DNA of 6,193 nt from Candidatus Brevibacterium intestinigallinarum (lineage in GTDB: Bacteria > Actinomycetota > Actinomycetes > Actinomycetales > Brevibacteriaceae), in NCBI GenBank assembly GCA_019117325.1, contig DWZY01000070.1, positions 1-6,193 of the forward strand, written 5' to 3'. The notes beneath the pieces were generated by a model. The model was not told the origin of the DNA and ran no database searches. It saw only the letters and a list, made by a program, of their open reading frames with translations. Position 1 is the stretch's first letter, and each line of letters starts with the position of its first letter. Below, piece by piece: positions 1-5,068 of the stretch. The translations under genes were made by a program, and so were the position numbers.

Positions 1-787
1 ACACGCCCAGCGCGCACGCGATCGCAACCGCGTCGCGACGGCGCAATCGCGAGGGCCTGGCCCACGTCCGCTCCCCCGTGCCGAACGCGCGGGCCTCCAT
101 CGCGGTCGCGAGCATCGTCCCGCGACGCACCGCGGCGACGACGAGTGCGAAGGGCAGGGAGAGGGCGCCGCGCAGCGAGCGGGAGTCTCCCAGGCCTCGG
201 GCGCGGCGGGCCCGTGCCAGGGACCGGTGGTCGGCGGCGAGGACGCCGGCCAGCCGCACGGCGGCCAGGGCGCCCACGACGAACCGGGCGGGCAGGCGTG
301 CGATCTGGCCCAGCGCATCGGCCAGTCGCGTGGGGTCGATGCCCACGAGCGCGACGAGCGCGGGCACGCCGATCGCCAGGACGCGCACCGTGATGGCCGC
401 GGCCAGTTCGATCGAGTTGTCGCTGATCGTCACGAGCCACCAGGAGAGGTGGATGCGCCCGCCGGGCTGCGCGTACAGGAGCATGCTGAGCCCGCTGAGC
501 GGTGCAGCGAGGAGCAGCGGCCACGTCCGGGCGAGCATCGTGCGCGGCGTGATGCCCAGGGCGAGGAAGACGACGAGCCACACGCCCAGCGCCGTCGCAC
601 CGCTGACCAGGTCGATGCTGGTGAGCAGCGGCAGCGACGCGAGCGCGGCCGCGATCCACAGCGCGAGCGGGTTCAGGCTGGCCAACGGATCCCGTGCGGG
701 CGTGCGGGTGTGCTGTGCGGTGGGGCTCGGTGCGCGGCCGGCGGTGTCGTCCCCCATCGAATGGTCCACGGTCGCTGCTGTGCTCAC
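1..787 (-). CDS. ykoC: ECF transporter T component, YkoC-like (3' end cut by window edge)
   Basis: This is the membrane scaffold (EcfT) of an energy-coupling-factor importer. It passes ATPase movement to the substrate-binding S protein. I translated 262 codons from a GTG at 787, and the frame runs off the window, so the last part is missing; family members are usually about 250-300 residues. A hydrophilic N-terminus (1-37) is followed by the typical LNPLALW stretch (38-44). Hydrophobic segments lie around 42-56, 62-79, 88-104, 128-150 and 170-185. The cytoplasmic coupling region carries both expected signatures: RRARGLG (194-200) and MEARAFG (230-236), the Ala-Arg-Gly motifs that contact the ATPases; the second reads Ala-Arg-Ala here. 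The start is well supported: GTGA overlaps the ykoD stop, and a perfect GGAGGT lies at 794-799, six bases upstream. Order S-ATPase-T after a TPP riboswitch fits YkoC of a thiamine/HMP importer. The family is firm; the exact vitamin is inferred. Confidence 0.9.
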   Translation of the reverse strand, partial: MSTAATVDHSMGDDTAGRAPSPTAQHTRTPARDPLASLNPLALWIAAALASLPLLTSIDLVSGATALGVWLVVFLALGITPRTMLARTWPLLLAAPLSGLSMLLYAQPGGRIHLSWWLVTISDNSIELAAAITVRVLAIGVPALVALVGIDPTRLADALGQIARLPARFVVGALAAVRLAGVLAADHRSLARARRARGLGDSRSLRGALSLPFALVVAAVRRGTMLATAMEARAFGTGERTWARPSRLRRRDAVAIACALGV

Positions 788-2289
788 GCCCGTACCTCCG
801 CCCGGTCGAGGACGGGTGCCCCATCCCGGCTCAGGTGCAGCCGCTCATCGCCCAGGACGCGCACGTAGTCGTCATCATGGGTGACGGACACGGCCGCTCC
901 CCCGCCGTCCACGTGCGCGGCGACGAGGGCCGCGAGCTCCGTCCACGTCGTCCGGTCCTGCCCGAACGTGGGCTCGTCGAGGACGAGCACCGCGGGTGCG
1001 GTCGCGAGCGCCGTCGCGACGGACAGCCGGCGCTGCTCGCCGCCGGACAGGGTGTACGGGTGGGCGTCGGCCAGGTGCGTGAGGCGCAGCCGCTCCAGCA
1101 GTGCGTCGACGCGGGCGTCCGCGTCCGCGGCCCGGGTGAGGCGCGGGCCCACGGCCAGCTCCTCGCGCACGCTCCGGGCGACGAACTGGTGCTCGGGGCG
1201 CTGGAAGACGGTCCCGATCCGCGTGAGCAGCTCCCGCGACCGCCACCGGTGCGGCTGGACCCGCGCGGTGCCGTGCGCCAGGACTCCCCGCGCCGTGAGC
1301 GTGCCGGCCAGCGGCGCGGCGAGGCCCGCGAGCGCGACGGCGAGCGCGGACTTCCCCGTCCCGTTGAGCCCCGTGATGACGGTCGAGACCCCCGCACGGA
1401 TCGTCAGGTCGATGCCGCGCTGCACGGGGGTGGGCCCGTGCCCCACCGCAGCGCCGTCCGCCTCGAGGAGGACGTCGCCGAGGCCGTGGTCGGCGGTCCT
1501 GCCCGCCCGCTCGATCTGGGGGCGGGCACCGGGCACCCAGACGCCCGCGGCCGCGAGGGCCGCACCCCGGGAGTCGAAGACCTCTGCGGGCGAGCCGTCC
1601 GCGGTGATGCCGCCGCCGGGCTCCAGGACGAGGACGCGGTCGACGAGGTCGATCCACTGGTCCACACGGTGATCGACGATGACGAGGGTCGTGGAGGTCG
1701 CCGCGACGGCGCGCCGGACCTCGTCCGCGCCCGCGTGGTCGAGGTTCGCGGTGGGCTCGTCCAGCAGGAGGAGGCCCGGCTCCATCGCGAGCACACCGGC
1801 GATCGCGAGGCGCTGTCGCTCGCCGCCGGACAGGTGGGCGGTGGGGCGGTCGAGCGGGTAGGTCAGCCCCACCGCGTCGAGGGCCGCACGGACCCGCGGC
1901 CAGATCTCCTCGCGCGGAACCGCGAGGTTCTCCAGCCCGAAGGCGACGTCGTCGCCCAGCGCGGGCAGGATCGTGTTGGCGTCCGGGTCCTGCAGGACGA
2001 GGCCCGCCCGCCCTCGCTGCGAGGCGGCGAGTTGCCCGTCCAGGGTGAGCGTGCCGGTCTCCTCGCCGTCCTCCTCATCGCCCAGGATGCCCGCGAGGCC
2101 GCCCAGCAGGGTCGACTTGCCGGCGCCGGACGGGCCCAGCAGGAGGACCCGCTCGCCGGGCTCGAGGACGAGGTCGACCCCGGCCACGGCCGCCCTCCTG
2201 CGGGAGGCGTGCCGCCAGCCCCACCCCGTCGCGACGACGCGGGCGGGTCCGGATCCGTGAGCGGAGCGTACGCGCGCGGCCCCGCTCAC
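784..2289 (-). CDS. ykoD: ECF transporter ATPase with two fused ABC domains, YkoD-like
   Basis: A 501-residue cytoplasmic protein with two ABC ATPase domains in one chain, replacing the separate EcfA1 and EcfA2 subunits that power ECF vitamin import. Domain 1 (about 18-245): Walker A GPSGAGKS (52-59), Q-loop Gln100, signature LSGGERQ (153-159), Walker B ending LLLLDEP (173-179, catalytic Glu178), switch His207. Domain 2 (about 272-495): Walker A GLNGTGKS (307-314), Q-loop Gln363 in FQRPEHQF, signature LSGGEQR (414-420), Walker B VLVLDEP (434-440, Glu439), switch His471. The DEPTFGQD segment (438-445) is typical of the second half of YkoD-type proteins. Both sites look complete. The open frame extends to 2610, but the extra 107 codons run inside ykoE and read as low-complexity Arg/Pro; GTG at 2289 overlaps the ykoE stop (GTGA) and leads directly into domain 1. 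A 4-base GTGA overlap also joins it to ykoC. It is expected to sit with YkoE and YkoC at the membrane. Confidence 0.93.
   Translation of the reverse strand: MSGAARVRSAHGSGPARVVATGWGWRHASRRRAAVAGVDLVLEPGERVLLLGPSGAGKSTLLGGLAGILGDEEDGEETGTLTLDGQLAASQRGRAGLVLQDPDANTILPALGDDVAFGLENLAVPREEIWPRVRAALDAVGLTYPLDRPTAHLSGGERQRLAIAGVLAMEPGLLLLDEPTANLDHAGADEVRRAVAATSTTLVIVDHRVDQWIDLVDRVLVLEPGGGITADGSPAEVFDSRGAALAAAGVWVPGARPQIERAGRTADHGLGDVLLEADGAAVGHGPTPVQRGIDLTIRAGVSTVITGLNGTGKSALAVALAGLAAPLAGTLTARGVLAHGTARVQPHRWRSRELLTRIGTVFQRPEHQFVARSVREELAVGPRLTRAADADARVDALLERLRLTHLADAHPYTLSGGEQRRLSVATALATAPAVLVLDEPTFGQDRTTWTELAALVAAHVDGGGAAVSVTHDDDYVRVLGDERLHLSRDGAPVLDRAEVRA
794..799 (-). promoter_or_regulatory. Ribosome binding site of ykoC
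   Basis: On the minus strand GGAGGT stands six bases before the GTG at 787. It lies inside the last codons of ykoD and fixes the ykoC start at the GTGA overlap. It is the strongest Shine-Dalgarno match in the window, so the T component could be translated independently as well as by coupling. Confidence 0.8.
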
Positions 2290-2975
2290 GCGAGGCCCCG
2301 GATCTCCCGGCCCGCCGCGAAGCGATCCAGTGCGCCCGTGCGGGCGAGCGCACGCGTGAGCACCCAGCCCAACGCGCCTGCCAGCAGGGCACCGGAGATG
2401 ATGAGGCACGTGAGGTAGATGACGAGGAACTGGGCACTCATCTCGATGTTGCCGGAGAGGAAGAGCTCGAGCGTCCACGCGGCGACGGCGGAGCCGATGC
2501 CCGCCAGCGCCGCGGCGGCCAGCCCGAAGCGGCGGTAGCCCAGCAGGAGGAAGACGAGCTCGGCGCCCAGGCCCTGGGCGATGCCGGAGTAGATCGTCTC
2601 GACCGCCCACTGGCTGCCCAGCAGCATCGAGACGACCGCGGCCAGGACCTCGACGAACAGGGCCGCACCGGGCTTGCGGATGACGAGGCCGCCCGCGACT
2701 CCGCCCAGCAGCCAGACGCCGGTGACCAGACCGCCGAAGCCCGGTGTCAGCGCGTCGAGGGCGAGGAATCCGGCATAGCCGGCGAAGTTCCAGAACGTGA
2801 AGATGAGACCGATGACCACACCCAGGACCGCGGCGATGACGATGTCGAGCGTCCGCCAGCGGTGGCGGCCCGCGCCCGAGCGTCCCGGTGACGGGGACGC
2901 GGGGCCGGCGGCGGCCTCGGCGGGGGTCCTCTGCGCGGTCGAGGGGGTGGATGCGTCTGCAGACGAGTGCGTCAT
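2286..2975 (-). CDS. ykoE: ECF transporter S component, YkoE-like, for thiamine or its pyrimidine precursor
   Basis: A 229-residue membrane protein, the substrate-binding subunit of the importer. After an Ala/Ser/Pro-rich cytoplasmic N-terminus (1-40) it has about six hydrophobic segments, near 44-64, 68-80, 82-99, 103-120, 136-172 (probably two passes) and 181-207. Residues 82-126 resemble the YkoE family: a Gly-rich helix, then IRKPGAALFVE (99-109) and a GSQW turn (120-123). YkoE of Bacillus is a thiamine-group S component; that, the TPP riboswitch upstream and the YkoD/YkoC genes downstream support thiamine or hydroxymethylpyrimidine as substrate. The open frame reaches up to 3161, but those codons translate the riboswitch. 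The ATG at 2975 has GAAAGG eight bases upstream (2984-2989) and is the first sensible start after the aptamer. Its stop overlaps the ykoD start by GTGA. Expression is probably repressed at translation by TPP. The family call is strong; the exact ligand is inferred. Confidence 0.9.
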   Translation of the reverse strand: MTHSSADASTPSTAQRTPAEAAAGPASPSPGRSGAGRHRWRTLDIVIAAVLGVVIGLIFTFWNFAGYAGFLALDALTPGFGGLVTGVWLLGGVAGGLVIRKPGAALFVEVLAAVVSMLLGSQWAVETIYSGIAQGLGAELVFLLLGYRRFGLAAAALAGIGSAVAAWTLELFLSGNIEMSAQFLVIYLTCLIISGALLAGALGWVLTRALARTGALDRFAAGREIRGLA

Positions 2976-2980
2976 GAGCA

Positions 2981-3005
2981 GTGCCTTTCGTTCGACGAAC
3001 GGCAC
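2981..3005 (-). promoter_or_regulatory. Putative Shine-Dalgarno-sequestering hairpin of the TPP riboswitch
   Basis: On the minus strand GTGCC (3005-3001) pairs with GGCAC (2985-2981), and inside it GTTC (3000-2997) pairs with GAAC (2993-2990) around a GTC loop. The GAAA of the Shine-Dalgarno sequence forms a bulge on the 3' side and its GG is in the stem. This is the natural OFF structure for a riboswitch acting on translation. Pairing was checked by eye only, with no folding energies. Confidence 0.5.
2984..2989 (-). promoter_or_regulatory. Ribosome binding site of ykoE, inside a possible sequestering hairpin
   Basis: GAAAGG on the minus strand ends eight bases before the ATG at 2975. This decides the ykoE start over the longer open frame that reads through the riboswitch. 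The site falls in the 3' arm and bulge of the hairpin at 2981-3005, so its access can plausibly be controlled by the upstream TPP aptamer. Confidence 0.75.
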
Positions 3006-3019
3006 GGGTGATGAAGAAA

Positions 3020-3116
3020 GGTCTCCCTGCGCCGGCATTATCCGGTTCAGGTTCGACGGTCGAGGGCTCGATGCCCTCCTCTCAGCCTGGATCCGCCAAG
3101 CTCCCGTGTGCCGACC
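3020..3116 (-). ncRNA. TPP riboswitch (THI element) controlling ykoEDC
   Basis: The minus-strand leader of ykoE contains the hallmark thiamine pyrophosphate aptamer segments in order: CACGGGAGC (3108-3100); the CTGAGA pyrimidine-sensing motif (3085-3080); GAACCTGAACCGGATAATG (3054-3036), including the GGATAATGCCGG helix-loop; and GCGCAGGGA (3032-3024). Helices visible by eye are ACGG (3107-3104) with CCGT (3059-3056), CTTGG (3100-3096) with CCAGG (3090-3086), a hairpin GAGGGC/GCCCTC (3078-3073 with 3067-3062), and CCGG/CCGG (3045-3042 with 3035-3032). The closing helix P1 is not obvious where it should be; GGTC (3116-3113) could pair with GACC (3023-3020), leaving five bases unpaired on one side. 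TPP binding normally lowers expression of thiamine genes, which fits a vitamin importer. The downstream layout suggests translational control rather than termination, as no hairpin plus U-run lies between aptamer and ATG. Confidence 0.95.
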
Positions 3117-3122
3117 ATGGTA
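3117..3122 (-). promoter_or_regulatory. Possible -10 element of the ykoEDC promoter
   Basis: TACCAT on the minus strand fits the TAnnnT pattern of actinobacterial -10 boxes and is the least GC-rich stretch between the operons. It would place the transcript start near 3110, at the 5' edge of the aptamer. No convincing -35 box lies 16-18 bases upstream, and a start there would remove the GGTC strand proposed for P1. Tentative. Confidence 0.25.
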
Positions 3123-3134
3123 GCCGACGGGCCG

Positions 3135-3167
3135 GGCGGACGGCGTCCGCCGGCGGCACACGGACGC
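3135..3167 (-). terminator. Terminator-like inverted repeats after the exporter operon
   Basis: Ten bases past the permease stop (3177) the minus strand holds two alternative perfect stems. GCGTCCG (3167-3161) pairs with CGGACGC (3149-3143); GGCGGAC (3151-3145) pairs with GTCCGCC (3141-3135) over a GCC loop. They share bases and cannot form together. No U-run follows, which is common for actinobacterial terminators but makes the call weaker. Position between two same-strand operons, just before a riboswitch leader, supports a terminator. Confidence 0.45.
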
Positions 3168-3176
3168 ACAGCGCCT

Positions 3177-4376
3177 CTACGCCCGGATCGCGTCGACGAT
3201 GCGGGCGCGGGTCGCGACGATCGCCGGCAGGAGGCCCGCCAGTGCACCCGCCCCCACGGACACCGCGAAGCCCACGAGCGCCGCGGACACGGGGAACGCG
3301 GGAGCTGCTGCCATGCCATCGGTCAGGATCGCCATGACCGCGGGCGTGCGGAGGATGAGGACGGAGACGGCGATCCCCACGACGCCGGCCAGGCTCGTCG
3401 CGACGACGGACTCCATCATGACGGAGAAGAAGACGCGGGCCCCGGTGGCGCCGAAGCTGCGGCGGATGCCGATCTCCCGCACCCGCTGCTGCACCGTCAC
3501 GAGCGCGATGTTGAGCAGGCCCATGACGCCCAGGAACAGGATGAGGCCCGCGATCGCCAGGAGGATCGTCCGCAGGACGCCCAGGGGATCGTCCCCGAAG
3601 GCGAAGGCGTCGGACCGGTAGCCGGACCACGTCCCGCCCGTCGTGGTGCTCAGCCGGGAGGAGACCTGCTGGGCGAGGTCGTCGGCGATCTCCTCCGGCA
3701 CCCACGCCTGCAGGGAGAACTGCTGCGGCTCCTGCGCCAGCGCGGTCGAAGCCGGCGCCCCGGCCAGCAGGCGGACCTCGCGCATGTCCCACTGGTTGCC
3801 GGGCGTCACCCCGATGACGGTCGCGGTCAGCGGGGCCGCGCCCTCGGTCGCGGCCAGCTCGATCGAGGCGGGCAGGTCCGAGGCGGTGAGGCCCTGGTCC
3901 TCCAGGACGTTCTCGTTCACGACGGCCGCCGGGGCGAGGTTCTGCTCGTCGCCGGGGGCGAACCAGCGACCGGCCACCAGCTCCGTGCTGAAGATCGTGC
4001 CGTGGTCCGGCTCGATGAGCAGCGTGTCCGCCCACTCGTCGCCGTACTCGCCGGTGACCAGCACCTGCGTCTGCGACAGGACGGTCGTCCGCGTGATCGA
4101 GAACTCCTCGAGCACCGGGTCCGCAGCCTGGCGCAGTGCGGCGGGATCGGCGCTCAGCCGCGGGTCCTCCGTCTCGAGGGTGAGGGTGGCCGCGCGGCCG
4201 CTCATCTGCTCGTAGCTGGCCCGCAGCGAGTCCTGCGCCATCGTCGACATCGCGACGACCAGGGTGAGCGAGCACACCGCGATCGCGACGCCCACCAGGG
4301 ACAGGAGGACGCGCAGCTTGTGGATGCGCAGCTCCTGCCACGCCTCGACGAGGGATCCGTGGAGGGCGCCGATCAC
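3177..4376 (-). CDS. MacB/FtsX-type ABC transporter permease
   Basis: A 399-residue permease with the layout of the MacB family: one N-terminal membrane helix (about 22-44), a large extracytoplasmic domain (about 46-262, the MacB_PCD region), then three helices (about 266-292, 318-346 and 363-388). The cytoplasmic loop after helix 2 carries QQRVREIGIRRSFGAT (296-311), the conserved FtsX-domain segment that contacts the ATPase, and the C-terminus ends VATRARIVDAIRA, as is usual. In Gram-negative MacB this fold moves substrates by mechanotransmission from ATP hydrolysis; here the ATPase is a separate gene directly upstream. The GTG start at 4376 overlaps the ATPase stop (GTGA); no strong ribosome site precedes it, so translation is probably coupled. 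The stop is TAG. Members export peptides, lipoproteins, macrolides or signals; nothing in the sequence tells which. Confidence 0.93.
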   Translation of the reverse strand: MIGALHGSLVEAWQELRIHKLRVLLSLVGVAIAVCSLTLVVAMSTMAQDSLRASYEQMSGRAATLTLETEDPRLSADPAALRQAADPVLEEFSITRTTVLSQTQVLVTGEYGDEWADTLLIEPDHGTIFSTELVAGRWFAPGDEQNLAPAAVVNENVLEDQGLTASDLPASIELAATEGAAPLTATVIGVTPGNQWDMREVRLLAGAPASTALAQEPQQFSLQAWVPEEIADDLAQQVSSRLSTTTGGTWSGYRSDAFAFGDDPLGVLRTILLAIAGLILFLGVMGLLNIALVTVQQRVREIGIRRSFGATGARVFFSVMMESVVATSLAGVVGIAVSVLILRTPAVMAILTDGMAAAPAFPVSAALVGFAVSVGAGALAGLLPAIVATRARIVDAIRA

Positions 4377-5068
4377 GTGAGGACACCCCCGTCCAGGGTG
4401 AAGCGCCTATCCGCCCGCGCCGCGATCGCCGGGTCGTGGGTGATCGTGATGAGGGCAGCCGTCGACTGCTGCGCGGCCTCGGTCAGCAGGTCCATGACGA
4501 GGCGCCCGGTGTCGACGTCGAGGGCACCGGTGGGCTCGTCCGCCAGCAGCAGTCTGGGCCGCCGCACCAGGGCGCGGGCGATCGCGACCCGCTGCTGCTC
4601 GCCGCCGGACAGGCGGGTGGGCACCTGATCGGCCCGCTCCCCCAGGCCCAGCCGCTCGAGGACCTCGCGGGCGCGCCGCTTGCGGGTCCGGACCTCTGCG
4701 GCGGTCCCGTAGAGCAGCGGGTGGGCGACGTTCTCCAGCGCCGTGCGTCCCGGCAGCAGGTTGAACTGCTGGAAGACGAAGCCGATCTGCGCGCCGCGGA
4801 TCCGGGAGGCTGCCCGCTGCGACAGGCGAGCGGTGGGGGTGCCGTCCCACAGCATGTGCCCGCCGGTGGGCCGGTCCAGCAGCCCCAGGATGTTGAGCAG
4901 GGTCGACTTGCCGGTGCCAGAGCGGCCCACGATGCCCACGTGCTCGCCGGCGCGCACTGTCAGGTCGATGCGGCGCAGGATCTCCAGCCACGAGCCGTCC
5001 GGCAGCCGCACGGAGCGGGCGACGCCCTCCAGGTGCAGCAGGGGTGCGCTCACCTGAGCGTCCCTCAC
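4373..5068 (-). CDS. MacB/LolD-type ABC transporter ATPase
   Basis: A 231-residue, single-domain ATPase that would drive the permease encoded next to it. All nucleotide-binding elements are visible: Walker A GRSGTGKS (48-55), Q-loop Gln100 in FVFQQFNLLP, signature LSGGEQQ (153-159), Walker B LLLADEP (173-179) with Glu178, D-loop GALD (181-184), and switch His211. The FQQFNLLP and DEPTGALD wording is typical of the MacB/LolD/FtsE group. Length is normal for the family. The GTG at 5068 overlaps the adaptor stop (GTGA) and is preferred; a second in-frame GTG five codons later (5053) is a possible alternative start. The downstream permease overlaps by GTGA as well. It is probably cytoplasmic, working as a dimer on a permease pair. 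Substrate unknown. Confidence 0.94.
   Translation of the reverse strand: MRDAQVSAPLLHLEGVARSVRLPDGSWLEILRRIDLTVRAGEHVGIVGRSGTGKSTLLNILGLLDRPTGGHMLWDGTPTARLSQRAASRIRGAQIGFVFQQFNLLPGRTALENVAHPLLYGTAAEVRTRKRRAREVLERLGLGERADQVPTRLSGGEQQRVAIARALVRRPRLLLADEPTGALDVDTGRLVMDLLTEAAQQSTAALITITHDPAIAARADRRFTLDGGVLT

Noticed and set aside
694..2418. Long plus-strand open frame of 574 codons
   Set aside because: It lies opposite ykoD, whose two ABC domains are complete. The product is Arg/Asp/Gly-rich with no recognisable domain, a usual antisense shadow in GC-rich DNA.
2290..2610. Upstream extension of ykoD by 107 codons
   Set aside because: It runs inside ykoE in another frame and encodes no domain; GTG at 2289 gives a normal ABC N-terminus and the usual GTGA overlap.
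2989..3001. Inverted repeat CGTTC-GTC-GAACG as a possible LexA/SOS operator
   Set aside because: The half-sites are in the opposite order to the actinobacterial GAAC...GTTC box and the spacing is wrong; it is better explained as the inner stem of the ribosome-site hairpin.
2976..3161. Upstream extension of ykoE by 62 codons
   Set aside because: The open frame is real, but these bases are the TPP riboswitch and the ribosome binding site; ATG at 2975 is the sensible start.
1036..4612. Repeated 15-base word at 1036-1050, 1819-1833 and 4598-4612
   Set aside because: On the minus strand each copy encodes the LSGGE signature of an ABC domain. It is protein conservation plus codon bias, not a DNA repeat element.
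3108..4628. Long plus-strand open frame of 506 codons
   Set aside because: It lies opposite the MacB-like permease and part of the ATPase and crosses the intergenic region. Composition is His/Arg/Gly/Asp low-complexity with no domain.
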